The translations under genes were made by a program, and so were the position numbers. Below, one piece after another: positions 46,937 through 59,714 of a stretch of 64,000 nucleotides of DNA. Below the pieces are notes generated by a model. The model searched no databases and was not told the DNA's origin. It was given only the letters and a program-made list of their open reading frames with translations. How positions within the stretch are numbered: the first letter of the stretch is position 1; every line of letters begins with the position of its first letter. This DNA comes from Neospora caninum Liverpool (lineage: Eukaryota; Apicomplexa; Conoidasida; Eucoccidiorida; Sarcocystidae), in the NCBI RefSeq assembly GCF_000208865.1, contig NC_018396.1, positions 6,008,514 to 6,072,513 on the forward strand, written 5' to 3'.

Positions 46937-49603
46937 CAGGTCTACTGAACAGCTGTGAAGGCGAAAACGCGAAGCGGCCAAAGAGAAACCGCAGTGGTAG
47001 CACAGGAACACCCGCGATCGGCGGATTGCCGGTTCGCCGAGTCGTGGATGGCGCCGCGCGTGAAACCAAACAGAAAGTGGGGGTGTCGGGAGGCGCGGAG
47101 TTCTGCAAACGGCGGCAGAAGAGAAACAACGGGACAGGAAACAGGAAGGCCTTTCTCCTCTTTGCATACCGCCGAGACTGTGCGAGGCACGCGCGAGACT
47201 CGGAGACAGACGGCGCTCGATCGCGAACATCGAGTTGTGGCCGAGGCTCGTCACGCACCAACTGAAAGATTCTCCACGTTAAAATGGTTAAGCACACCCA
47301 TGTGAAGCTCCGCCCTTGCGCAAAAGCCACGGCCGATTTGCACTGGAGTCGACCTTCACGTTCGCCACATTCATGTGGCTATACGTACGATGTTTCCAAT
47401 CCATATGTATCTACATATAGGTACATGTATGCCTATGCAGATGTGCGTAGACCCATGTCTCGAAACGGCGCCACAGTGGCCGCCGTCAGCTCACACGTGC
47501 AAGGACGTGCGGCGTGTTTTTCCCGTCCTTTTGACGCACGGCGCTTTGCACACCGCGTTTTCCCTCAGATCTGTTAGATATCACAGGACGGGAGGAAAGC
47601 CGTTCCGAGGAGAGAGACTGAAACTCAAGAGATGGGAGTTAGGGGCGACTCCGCGGCTTGGCACGATCGCGCGCGCGGGGGGGAGGGGGAGGGGGAGGGG
47701 GGCTGTGTATAGATGATTTGCGTCTACCGGGGAGAGTCTTCGGGGTCATCTCGACAGCAACGAGACGTTTTACCACAGGCAAGCGTGGCACAGTTCCAAA
47801 CAGATTCGAGAGGAAAGTGCGCGGTGGGGATGGGAGTAAGTCGGCAAGAACCACTCGGGGACGTTTATGTTCTGGCAACGCATGCAACACACCATTTAAA
47901 AGAACACTATGCGTGTTTCCCCTAGACCTCAATACGCCATACCACTAAGATCAGACTCAAGCGTTCGAGGGAACGCCTTCGCTTTTCCCTCTTCCTCTCC
48001 ACGGGAGATCGGTCAACAAAGTGGCAGGCTTCTCTGTACCTTGTATCAGAGCACAGAGCGTTTCCGAACCCCTGCCTGCATTCCCCATTTGTCCTCTCGT
48101 AGAGCCTTCACGCTTTTTCTCGGGTTTTCCAATTTCCCAACTGGCTACTCTTCACCGCTTTGTTCCGTCATCCAGCTTCGCAAGGCACGCCCACACTGAC
48201 ACGGGGCGGAACTCCTTGTTTCCCCTCTTCACCCCGCATAGAGAGAGAGAGAGGGAGAACGAGAGAGAGAAAGAGAGGGAGGACAAGAGAGAGGAAAAGA
48301 GGTGAGTCTTCTCTGAATTACAAGGAGGAAGGGGTTAGAATCGTCCTGTTCGTTTCAGTTGATCGTGCGGCCTCGTCAGCATCAAAGCGACAGTGGCAGA
48401 CGCGCACGCACACGGCCCAGCAGAAACAAATTCCAGTAGGAGGTTCCACAAATCTCCTCACAGAGCAGCACATGAGTGTATATGTGCGTGAACAGCGTGT
48501 CCGGCTTCTCTCATTTGCAATTCAGGGTCTCGAGGATGAGGCCTGTCTGGATTTTCGCGGGCGTCTAGCGATATCGAAAGTGTGCTGGGTTCGCGACTCT
48601 TCGCGCTACTCGCCCGTCCAGCGCGTTCTTTTCCCATGGCGCGCACGAACCCCAGACGCGAGTTTTCATTTTTCCACTGAAACTCGCTTTCCCTGCCCCT
48701 CTGTTTTTTTCAGAGTCCCTTCCCGCTGGAGGAACTTCTTTCTTGGCGGTGCACAGAGAGTTGCGAGCGCGCATGCAGATGGCCGGGAAGCGTGTGTCTT
48801 CACGTGGCGCGCGCGAGCAGCAATTTGGTTTTCACGTCCATTCGGAGATCTCGCCGTTAAATTCGTTTCTTTCTCGCGAGGTGAGCTCGCCTTTTTTCTC
48901 CACTCAGAGCACCTCATTTCTCTCCTGGCGCAGACAGCGCCCAAGCACACAACCGCGGGCGCAACTGCTTGTAGAGAAACTCTGCGAGAAAACAGCGTTG
49001 TCCCCTCGACAAACCGTCGGCATTCCTCCCCCTGCGCTTCTTCTTTCGTCCTTTTTCTGCCTCTTCCCTGTCTATCTGGACTCTTTCCCTTTCCCCGCTT
49101 GTCTGGCGTCTTGGCGTGGCCTTCTCGATAGCTCCCCGCGAGGCTCGGAAAGTGCCTGCATGCAAACAGCAGTCTGCGGGCGAGAGTGCGCTTCCTGGCT
49201 CTGTGGAATTCTCCGCTGCAAGACTGCTCGATCGGATGTGTGTCTCCCCATTTCGTTTCTCTTTCCCCGAGGAGATAGAATTGCCCACACTCCTCCCTCC
49301 GCCCCCTTTTTTTCCCCCTCCCCGGCCGTGCAGGTGACCCGCGCTCTCTCTCGGGGGGAGCCGGCCAGGTGTCTCGTCTGTCTGCCTCTTGCCGCCTCGG
49401 TCTCCTTTCCATCTTTTTGAGCCCCAATCAACTCGAAATACATCCATGTCTTCCATGTCTCGCTCCTTCTCCAGTCAGGAGAGGAGAGGGGACGACTTCC
49501 CCCTTCTGCGTGTCTTCCTCTCGTGCCCGGTTTGAGACACTTAGGCCCCGCCTCTCGTGCTCCGGCTGCCTCTCGCTTGCTCCCCGTGTCGACGCTCCCG
49601 GCA
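46937..49603. other. Spacer and leader upstream of the exportin-T gene
   Basis: Bases 46937-47600 probably hold the SPF45 3' region. A G-rich (GGGGGA)-like stretch is at 47678-47702 and a GA-rich tract at 48238-48302. From ~48600 to 49603 the plus strand is T/C-rich and is probably the exportin leader. Long ORFs here lack domains, and those on the minus strand simply mirror the base bias. Confidence 0.5.
48238..48302. repeat. GA-rich microsatellite
   Basis: Imperfect GAGA/GGAGA/AAGAGA tract upstream of the exportin-T gene, with purines on the plus strand inside an otherwise pyrimidine-rich area. Confidence 0.8.
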
Positions 49604-52065
49604 ATGGAGCGCTTCGAGGAGGCGGTTCAAGTTGTCTTCTTCCAGCAGGCGCTTCGCTCTCAGGCGGAGCGTGAGCGGCAAGAGAGAGCCCAAGTGTATC
49701 TGGACGAGATCCTCGCCGCTCCCGAGGGATGGGCGCACCTCCTGCAGTGGCTACCCGCGCTGGCCTCAGTCGAGGCGCGCTTCTGGACGTTGCAGGCGCT
49801 GCTAAACACTGTCTTTCCCTCGAGTTCGCCCCAGCAGAGGCAGACGATTCGAGAAGGCATCCTTACCCACTGCATCCTCAGGCGTCTCCGCGGCTCCGAG
49901 GAAAGCGGGGAGGGGACGGCAAGTGGAGACAGCGCACAGGGCCCGGGTGGGGGGTCGTCGGCGGCACTCTGCGAAGGAAGAAGCGGCTCGAGGGCAGGGG
50001 AGGAGCGTGGCACGAATGCGCAGGCCTCAGCTCAGCGAGAGGACGCGGCGGTTAAAAACAAGACTGCCTTGCTGATCGTGCGCCTCCTTCAAATCGATTT
50101 CCCCTCGACGTGGCCCTCCGCCTTTCTTGAGCTCCGACGCCTGCTGACCATCGCGGTAGAAGCGACGACTCTGCTGCCTTCCCCGACCGGTGCAGAGAAG
50201 GCGAGTGCACACTCACCGAGAGCGCTTGCCGTTCTCGACGGCTTAGACACCTGCTTGCGGATTCTTCTCCTTCTTCACCAGGAGATCGTTGAAGATCCGT
50301 TCGCCCCCCCAGAGGCGGAACAGGCGCGGCGTGATGCAGAGGTAAGAGAATCCCGGAGACAGCACGGGAGGACGGATGCGAGCCGGGGAGACAGCACGGG
50401 AGGACGGATGCGAGCCGGGGAGACAGCACGGGAGGACGGATGCGAGCCGGGGAGACAGCACGGGAGGACGGATGCGAGCCGGGGAGACAGCACGGGAGGA
50501 CGGATGCGAGCCGGGGAGACAGCACGGGAGGACGGATGCGAGCCGGGGAGACAGCACGGGAGGACGGATGCGAGCCGGGGAGACAGCACGGGAGGACGGA
50601 TGCGAGCCGGGGAGACAGCACGGGAGGACGGATGCGAGCCGGGGAGACAGCACGGGAGGACGGATGCGAGCCGGGGAGACAGCACGGGAGGACGGATGCG
50701 AGCCGGGGAGACAGGAGGAATCGTTGCTCATTTCAACGCCAACTTCTCTATTAAACACTTCTTTTTTCGCTCACGTTTCCCTTCTCGACGCGGGGCGGGG
50801 GGGGGGGGGGTCAAATGGGCGAGAAACAATGACGTGGCGTCGAAAAAGCGAGAGAAACCAGTGCCCGAAAATGGCCAATGTCGTTGAACAAATGGAAGCT
50901 GAATCTTCCAGCAGCACCACCACTGGACCCATCGGCATCGGAAATAATGTATATGTGTCTGTGGGTGCTCTATATTTTTGTGTGTGCATGCGGGCATGCA
51001 TCGGTGTTGCTTCCTGAGTTGATCTAGAAGGCTTCTCCATGCCGCTTCTGTTTCTTCTGGGTGTGCCGCTCTTTCCCAATCAGATTCGCGCGGGGCTGCG
51101 GCAGCACTTCTCGTCTTCCGAGCTCTCCGCAGGGCCCTCGGACGGCGCCTGTGTCTCCTTCTCCCGGCTCCTGCTGCAACTGCTTCAGCTTCCCACCATT
51201 CGCCAAGATGCGGCTCTTCTTCGCCTCACCTGCGAACTGATTGGGAGGTACATCGGCTACATGGACCTGCTGCTGCCTCCGTCGACGCGCGAGGCGGTCG
51301 CGCGGTCGCAGAGCGGCGCCCTCGGTCGGTTGGGCTCTAGCGCCCACGCAGAGGGTGAGACGCGGCCGACGACCGCGGTCGGAGACGCGGACGGCGACGG
51401 GGAAATAGCCACGGAGGGGACTCTCGTGCACCTTCTCCTGGAGACTTGGCTCGCGTGCTCCTGTGAGGAAGCCAGCAACGCGGTCGTTGCTTTCGCCCAT
51501 AAAAAAATGGAGGCGGAAACAAAAGCCCGACTTCTCTCCAGAATGGGAGTAAGTGCCGAGACACTCGCGAACCCTCCATACGTCCACAATGGTAAAAGAG
51601 ACTCCTTGCACATATATCTGATTTTTGATTTGTGCATGCGACCATGTGCATGCACCTTTGCGTCACTCTCGCGCGGTATTGCCGCCAAGAGGAGAGAGCC
51701 AGGCGAGAAAGCCTGCTTCTTCACCCCTCTCTCCATATACACACTCATACGTATGCATCATACAATATACAATATATATATATATATATCTATAATTATA
51801 TATGTACAGGTTGGAGGACAGGTGTGATGCTAACTGCGCATGTGCGCACGCGCGTGTTTCTGGAGGGCGTGTGTACGTGAGTTTGCCACTACGTTGAAGA
51901 AGTCAGGCTGTGCGAAAAGCTTGGCAAGCGGTGGGAGAGCGTGTAAATAATCCTGTCTCCGAGATTGTCACACCTAGTACGATGATACTGATATACTGGC
52001 ATCTGAGTAGTCGTTTCGAATACGCAGACCGTCCCCAAGCATTTCTCCAACTGTCACCACTTCAC

Positions 52066-52133
<68 letters not shown>

Positions 52134-53841
52134 GTGCATATGTCTGTACAGACGGGTGTGTGTGGGATCACGATAGAGGTCTTGAATTTCCTTCCCGCGT
52201 TGTCTCGTGTTTTTCTTCTCGCGTCCAGCTGGCCGAGGCACTTCGTGCATGCACCCAGCAAGTCGCGCAGCGTCCGGAACTCGTCGCGGGATTTGCGTCG
52301 ATGGTCAACACCGCCGCGTCGGCGTTCTTGGAGGCCGCGCATGCGTTGAAACAGAGAGAGAAGGAAGGCTTGTCTCCCTGCGAGAATAGCCGAAACGGCG
52401 CCACGGGTCCGGGGGGAGAGGAGACGCAAGCCTGTGGCCAGCGTGCCTCGACTGAGAAGCAAAGAACAGGCTGTGGAAAGGATACCAGCAGGGCTGCGCT
52501 GATGGTGAGTTCGAGCGAGGCAGACGAAGAGAAAGGGCATGCAAAAGGTCGCAACTGGTCCACCTTTTGTGAATGTATCTGGCCAGCTTCGCTGATGTTT
52601 AAACTGTCTCTGCTGTCGTTCGACTGTCTCGCCACCCCGATGCAGCCGTCTGTCTGTTGCCTTCTGCCGATTTCCAAGCCTCATTGTTGCTGCTGCGTTG
52701 GTGGCTCCTGCTTGCTTGTCTCCGTGGCCGCGTCGTGCGTCTCGCTTCCTTCACGAAATGCATGCACTTCTCGCCGGTTGATTTTCCGTCACGATCCTCG
52801 GCAAAATCTCTGCACGTTCGTGTTCTCGCCCGTCCTGACCCACGCTCGGCAGCTGTAGCTGTCGCGAGACTCTCTCTCACTTTGTCTCTTTCCTCTTTTC
52901 GCGCTCTCTCGCTCTGTCTTTTCTACTTCGCCTTTCCGCCGCCTGTCAGGCCTGGCACCGCGTCTCTCTTCTGCTGCCGGTGATTGTGGAGCTGTTTGCG
53001 TGTCCCGTCATGGACATCGCCTTCCGGGTCGAGCCGTTTCTCTCCCTCTTCTGCAACAAAACGCGGTTTCAACGAGACCCGCAGAAAGGTTCCCTGGCCG
53101 ACAGGAGGGACGAGGCACTCGGCGGAGCGCTTCCCAGCGACTTCTCGACCTCGCAGTCTCTCGCGCCGTTCCTAACCAATATGCTTCAGCTGCTCTATCA
53201 GAAGGTACTGGCGCGCAATGGACGGGATGCACAGAGACAAGGACACAACGCTTTTAGATCGGCTAGGACAGAGACGAGACCAAACGTAACGCCACCCAGC
53301 CGAAATACGACAGGAGTGAACTGTAAATATCAGTGTGTTGAAGGAATGTCGCAAAAGCCGCTGAGATTCGGAAGTTTTTCGTTTGCGAAGTTATGGTTTA
53401 CCAACTGAGAGCGCGTCTCCAGAAGCTCGGAGAGAGAGAGTGGGCGTGTACTTGAACACCGCGGCAAACAGCGGGGGTTGCTTTTGTTCTGCGTTCCGGC
53501 TCGTGGTGCGCTGTACTTTGGCGTGGGCGAGGCTTCCAGCGACGTTCCTTGTTCTCGCCCCGCACACCGAGATCTGGGGGCGCCTGTTCTCTCTGCTCTG
53601 CCGCTATTTGCTGGTCTGGTCCCTGGTTTTTTTTCTGTCGGGCCCTGTCTCCGGTTTGCGTGCCTCAGGCCGTTTCCCTCCAATCTGAAGAGGACTCAGA
53701 CGCAGATGAACGGGGGGGGCTCCCACGAGGAGATGACGACGAATCCGAGGACGAGGAGACGGTGAAGAGGCGCGAATACAAGGAGGCAAGTCAACCCGTT
53801 GAGGGCAACGCACCTACGTACAGACACAGAGAGAGAGATCG

Positions 53842-53881
<40 letters not shown>

Positions 53882-56800
53882 GCATCTGGATAGGTAATGT
53901 CGTGGTGTCGCCACGACATCCACTCTTCCGCATATGAGGACTCTTTCTTCCCTCGGCTAGTCGACTTCATGGATACACTTGTATTTGTTCCCCCAGCGGC
54001 CACGTCGCTGTTCGTTCTGTGTTCGTTGGGACGCAGCGTTCTTGGTCGTTTCTCTGGAACGTGCGCACAAAGGGGGGTAGTGTGCATGCACGCAGCGCGA
54101 GCGTGGGTGATGGTTTTTGCGTCGGCTCGTGACATATGAGTGCTTTCTGTCGGTGTCTCCTCACCGTGAAGGGGACAGAACAGCCCAAGACCTTCTTGGA
54201 GCGGATCAGCTGGCGTTTTCTTTGCTCGTGCACCAGTTCGGGTGCTGGTTTTTTGTGTCGCGGATTCTCTGCGCCCTGCGCTCTCTGTGTGCATGTCTTT
54301 CCCTGTGTCTCGGCGCGTGGCTGTTCAGCTGGCTAGCCAGCTGTACAAGCGCGTTTTTCTGGTGCATCAGGTCCACGCGTTTTCCTGGCTCCAGGAGATG
54401 ACTGCGTCGGTCTGCAATCGCCTGTCGCTGTCGGAGGCCTCTGCCGTGTCCCCGTCTCTGACTTCCCTTCCGTCGAGCGGGTTGCCTGGTTCTCTCTCCT
54501 CTACTTCGTCTCCGCTCCCCGCCGAGCCGTCGGCGGCGCTGTGGCGCGAACTGGGCGCGGCGCTGCACTTGCTTCTTCTCTCTGCGGAGCACGTCAAAGA
54601 CCTGTCTCGGGAGATGAAAGATCTGACGCACTGTCTCCCTGCCTGTCTCCTCTCGCTGCTGCAAACGAACGCCGTGTTCCGCTTCTCTGCACTCCCGCCG
54701 CCACACGTGCGCCTTCAGCTCCTCGCCGTCCTCGGCCGATTCGCCCCCTTCTTCTCCCACCACCCAGAGTACCTCCCCACCGCCCTGCAGTTGCTCCTCG
54801 GCCCCGCCTTCCTCAATCTCTCGCCGGCTGCGCTGTCTCCGCCCGAGCCGAAGCGCAGCGGCGCGCGCCTCGCCCGCCTCCAGAGACGCCTGGCGTGTGT
54901 GGCAAGCCGCAGCTGCTTGTCTCTCCTGCGTTTCTTGAAGAACACACAGCCGCAGGTCAACGCGTTCACGGTCGACATCCTCCACGCGCTGCAATCCGAA
55001 AACTGTCTCCAGATTCCACTCCCCTCTCCGGCCGCACTGACGCTCTCGCGGGGCGCCTTCGAAGCCGCGAGGGACCGCGCGAGCGAGGTGGAAACGACAG
55101 GCGCCGCGCTCGTCCCAAACAAACTTTTCTCAGTCGACGACCAGCAGCTGTTGTTCGAGGCCGCCGGCGTGCTGCTCGGCGCGAGAAATTCCGGCGGGGC
55201 GGCGCAGGGACTCCGGGGCCCTCGAGCGCAGCCAGAGGCAGACGGCCAGGCCGACGGCTGCGCGCCGAATCCGCAGAAGGCCGAGCCTCGCCGGGGACTC
55301 TCTCAGGAAGAAAAAATACGCCTGCTTCATCAACTGCTTCAACATCTCGTTCCCGCATTCGACACCACAAAGGTGAGACGCGACCGCTCTCTCTTCAAAA
55401 ACCCATGCAGACACACGCGAATGCGACACCGCATTCCATCAAGAGATGTATATACGTTCCTATTCATATATCTATGCATACATGTAGATATGTCTATGTA
55501 TATACAAGTTTGTGTATGGATGCTCATGCATGCACACGTCTATGGATGTTTATATGCATTTGTATATCTGCATATATGGGCCAACACACAAACAAGCTAT
55601 TTTTATGCAGAAGAGCGGGCACACGTCCGTGAGTGCTTACACAGAGAAACGTAACTCCTCGCGTGCACCGGGGCACCGACTTACTCCCTGCAGCCCCACA
55701 TGATGCAAAAAAATACATACATATGTATGGACATATACCGAGACACTTCTGTGCTTACTCACCCCCCTCTGTTTGTGTGTGCTCCCTCATATATATATAT
55801 ATACATCTATATATATATGTATATATAGATGGATTCGATTTTGAAGGTTTCGGCGGTTGGATGTCTACGTTGTGTTTAGCTGTCGAAGTTATCGAGTCCG
55901 GAGGAAGCCGCTTGCTGGGCTCTGTTGTGGGCTCGAACGTGCAACGCCATCGCTTCTTTAACAAAAGCCTTTCCATCTTGCGCCGGAGAAGGTCGTGAGT
56001 CCTCTGCCGGCGGCGATCGAACTCGGGAAGTATGGAAAGAGGCTTTCCAGCATATCTCCTACGCTACACAGGTGAGAACGAGAGTGCTGCATTCATGCAT
56101 CGCCTTCCATATATATATATATATATAGGTGAACAGATGCAGGGACGTCCTTGCGTAGACATTCATGCACATACACATGCTTTTATTTGCGTAGGAATGT
56201 GTTTCTGCGCGCACAGTTCAGCGCTCAAGTGCATGTATATTCACACGGGTATTTATACATATGCGTACACGCGAATGTGTGGGCCAATTTAGAGGCAGGT
56301 GTATGTTGTGTAACTGGAGCCCTGAGATGTTTCGTCTGGCGCCTTGTCTTGCACGTGTGGTAGCATGCACCAGCGTATACGGCATACTTGAACGTAAAGG
56401 ACGAAGATACACCTTGTTTTTGGTGTTTGAGAATCGTCGAGGCGAGGGCGTTCTCCACACTCCTTCGTGGAGCTTCCCATATCTTGGGAAGGTTATATTT
56501 TTTCGCGATTTGCTTCATGAAAAACTATTGGACTTGAATACCCGAAACCCCACAAGCAAATTATCTTTCGCGCGCGATGCGTCATCTTTGCTTTTCGTTT
56601 CCGTGCCTTGATTGCGCAGGTGGCGTTGTCTCCTTCGTCGCTGCGCCCAGAGCTGCGCAACGTGATTCTTTTCTCTCCGTTTTTTCACTCCTTCGTCTTT
56701 CTGCTTCGCCGCGGGCTCCATCTCCTGAGCTCCGATATCCTTCCCGTCATGCATGCAACCCTTCCGCTTCTCTATGAGGCTCTTCCTTCTCCGCTGTCTT

Positions 56801-59714
56801 CCTCGCGCGCCCTCGAGGCGCCCGAGAGGCTCTTTCTCTCCTCGTCCACTGCATGCACACCTTCTGGTGCCTGCGGCGGAGCGGCCCCGTGTACGCCGCA
56901 AGGCTGCGGCGCGCAGCTCGCCAGTCTCGTCACGTATTTTCTCGTGACGCTCAAGGAGAAGAGCCTCGTCGCTCATGGCGGCTTTCTCAGTGAGGATCTT
57001 CTGCGCAAGTAAGTGCGGCGGGGCGGCGCGGCAAAGTGTCAGAGGGGGGAAGACTGAAATGCGGTGTGGCCGGAGACAAAAACGCGGCGCGAGAGGAAGC
57101 GAGAGAGCGAGAGGAGACACAGGGAACGCACGTGGGAGAGTGGAGACGACAGAACCGACGAGAGCCGAGAGCCGAGGCTGAAGGAGAGAAGAAGGGACTC
57201 GGGAGCAGTCGCAAAGACTGCAAAGGTCGAACCCGAGCGGGAGAAGCAGCAAAAAGAGGCAAGTGGAACGTGGAAGGAGAAAAGCAGGCACAAGGCAAGA
57301 GACCAGCTGGTACAAAGGAGAAGACGCTCGTCGAAGCGCAGCAAGTAGAGCGAGGTCGAGAGAGCGAACGCGTTTCCAGGCGTTTGTGTGTGTGCGAGGG
57401 CCATCAGCGAGAGGGCTGCATCTGGGGGTGCCTGCGCGTGTGCGCTTTTTTTTCAGCATTTTCTGGCGTCACTTTACTCTTTGGTGGCGGGCCGAGACGG
57501 AATCTCCGGAGTTTCTCCGAGACCAAGCGGAACTCCAAGAACAACTCTCTCTGCTCCTCAGCACCGTGGGGAAGGAAGTGCCGGCGCTGCTCGCCGGCTT
57601 CCTGGCCGCTGACCCCGTGTCGTCGTCAGCCTGCGTCGTGGCGGCCAACAGCTTGGCCAGCAGCGTCGTCGTAGACTTGGCCCCTGCGGCCCCGCCGTCG
57701 CTGTCTGTTCTGACTTCTTTCGCGTTTCGCAACGAGGCGTGCCGCGACGCCTTCGTCCGGAACCTGCAGGAATGCCAGCGCGTTTTCTCCCTTGCCACGC
57801 CGGAGGCCTCGACGCGGTCGCCGCCCTTCTACCTGTCGCTAGGCCAAGGCGTGATCGCCAGCGGTCTCCCGTACTCCGACTTGCGCAACATCTTTCTCTC
57901 GGAGCTCCACGAACTGTTCACTCCGTCGGCCCCTGGGTCGGCCCGCCTGCGCGAGGACATCTCCCCGCTGCATGCGGCTCGGGTGGGCGTCTCGTGTTTC
58001 CTGCTCTTTTCGATATCGTCGGCTAGCGCTCGAAATTCTGTCTCACTCATGAACGCGATTCACGCATGGTTCGCAGCCCTCCAGCATGTCTTCGACGCCT
58101 TGCCACTCGCCGCATGGCCTCACCTGCAGCAGGTCCAGACTTTCTTCTCGCGCCACACCCGCGACAAACAGCCCCAGGACGGGGCCGTGCATGCGGCGGT
58201 GCCCTCGCCAGACGTCCAGGAAAAGGCCGCCGACGAAGTCATGCGCCTCTTGCCCGTCCGGGAGATCTTCACCGCCACGAGTGCCCTCATCCTGCAGCTG
58301 GATGTCGCCGCCGATGCCCAGCAGGCGCGAGTAAGACTTTTATCTGCCGGAAAACGGGCTGTGACCAGAGCCTGCCTACGTCGTTTTCCCCGCTTGGAAA
58401 CCACTCGCAAAACAAATATGCCGATGCAGGGTGTACCTACACAGACTGTTTCACGCAAGGAGACTTGCAACAAAACAGAGGCGGAAATTTGCGCCCGCGG
58501 ATTTCTTTGTCCCATGACAGCTGTGTGCTTGACAGCTCAGAAGACGGGTGAGACAAGCCAGAGCTAAAGGCCTTGTCGATTGGCATGCCCCTGGGGATGC
58601 GTATGTGAAGGCCTGTGCACAGCAGGGTCCCCGTCGTTCGCGGCTGTGTATGTACACCCTCCGTTCGTCCGCGACAACGCTACGAAGTCTCTGGGAGAAC
58701 AGAAGGTGGCCGTCGGCGGGGATCTTTCTTTCGAGGGGGGCCAGGTGTGTGGCTGTCGAGAGGACAGGAGTGCAACGTCGCGTTGTTTTCCACTTCCTGC
58801 TTCTGTTTTTAGGTCCTCGGAGACGTTTGCTGTCTCTGGAGACTCTTTGTCTTGGGCCCCGGAGGGACTGTCGCGTCATGTTCACCGCCGAGTCGGCAGA
58901 ACGGTGTCGCGTCGTCGCTCTTTGCACTCGCCTCCGTGCTTCCCCACTTCTTCCAGCCCCTTCAGCGCCTGCTCTTCTCCTCTCTCTCCGATGCCCTCTA
59001 TGGCTTTGTTTCGCGAAGAAAGGAGACGGGCGCGGGGATCGCCAGGCCGGAAAAGCTGGCTGAGGACGCTTCGCAAGCAGCGGCGACACTCGTCCAGGTA
59101 AGGCCTCAAAACAGCGAAGATGCATGCCATGGCCAGACACAACCACAGATGAAATAGGCGTGGACGGAGGCGTTCCAGTGCATGCGCCCAGCCATGTGCT
59201 CATTCCAGTTTATATCCGTGGCTGCAGGTCTTTGCACCTTCGTACCGTAGTTGCCCACGGAGGAGACAAATACGCAGCTATCCGTAGCTACGCTTGCGCA
59301 TGTGCTCCTTGGCCTCTGGGCATCTGAAAATGGGTAGAAACAGACTACTCGTAGAATATATATATATATATATATATGTATGGTGTATATATGTAGTGTA
59401 TTTTTATGTAGTGTGTATATATATAGTGTATATATAGTGTATATATGCGTATATGTATCGTGTATATATACAGTGTATATGTATAGTGTACTAGATTTGT
59501 GAGTGGCATCGCATGTGCGATACATTTTCTCGCACACTTTTCTCGTCTGCGGTCCCTGACACGTGCGTTTCCGTGGTCCATTCTTTTTTCACCCAGAACG
59601 TGTTTTGTCTCGCTTGTTTCTTCTTTTCAGAATCTGGTGCAAACGGCTGATCTTCGGGCAAGCAAAGAAAACGTCCGTCAGTGGGTGCTGGCTCAGCGGC
59701 AGGCGGAGAAGTGA
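49604..59714 (+). CDS. Exportin-T (Los1/XPOT-type tRNA export receptor), 11 exons, ~1572 aa
   Basis: Exons 49604-50341, 51084-51548, 52229-52504, 52950-53204, 53669-53785, 54329-55372, 55880-56071, 56620-57008, 57457-58330, 58813-59097, 59631-59714 give 4719 nt in one frame; all junctions but one are phase 0. Exportin-T carries mature tRNA out of the nucleus with Ran-GTP. Blocks in the same order as animal XPOT: 'ARFWTLQALLNTVFPSSS' with 'VKNKTALLIVRLLQIDFPSTW' (importin-beta-like N-terminus); 'LLRLTCELIGRYIGYMDLLL'; an acidic patch (DDDESEDEE) followed by EYKE in exon 5; 'CLSLLRFLKNTQPQVNAF'; 'SVDDQQLLFEAAGVLLG'; and a helical C-terminus. Exon 5 ends GAG|GCAAGT, an apparent GC-AG intron. The protein is ~1.6 times the animal length because of Ala/Gly/Arg-rich inserts between helices. 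Intron 1 holds a 32-bp minisatellite. The family call rests on remembered motif order; importin-beta relatives are diverse, so a search should confirm it. Confidence 0.88.
50358..50713. repeat. 32-bp minisatellite, 11 copies
   Basis: The invariant GATGCG within the unit recurs exactly every 32 bases from 50374 to 50694, giving 11 copies with no visible variation. The unit contains GACAGCACGGGAGGACGG followed by ATGCGAGCCGG. It starts 17 bases after the exon 1 donor (GTAAGA at 50342) and lies wholly in intron 1 of the exportin-T gene. Confidence 0.97.
50797..50810. repeat. Poly-G run (14 G)
   Basis: Homopolymer in exportin-T intron 1, 84 bases after the end of the minisatellite. Confidence 0.9.
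52069..52132. repeat. Double TA microsatellite
   Basis: Two long (TA)n tracts (52069-52097 and 52107-52132) joined by TGTATGTATG, in exportin-T intron 2, about 100 bases before the exon 3 acceptor. Confidence 0.9.
53844..53881. repeat. TA microsatellite
   Basis: Two (TA)n runs split by a single G, in exportin-T intron 5 (the GC-AG intron). Confidence 0.9.
59356..59492. repeat. Degenerate TATAGTGTA microsatellite
   Basis: A (TA)n run followed by repeated GTGTATATATAG-like units in the last exportin-T intron. Confidence 0.85.

Noticed and set aside
50358..50713. CRISPR array
   Set aside because: The 32-bp units abut without unique spacers and the genome is eukaryotic. It is a minisatellite.
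50243..50887. Long ORFs on both strands across the minisatellite
   Set aside because: The 32-bp unit has no stop in any frame, so openness is automatic. The array follows a clear splice donor and lies in an intron.
54174..54240. Possible extra exportin-T exon (Gly-Asp-Arg-Thr-Ala-Gln-Asp...)
   Set aside because: It has an acceptor-like start but no donor in the right phase that fits 54329 except a weak one. Direct joining of 53785 to 54329 gives a better match to the exportin-T pattern.
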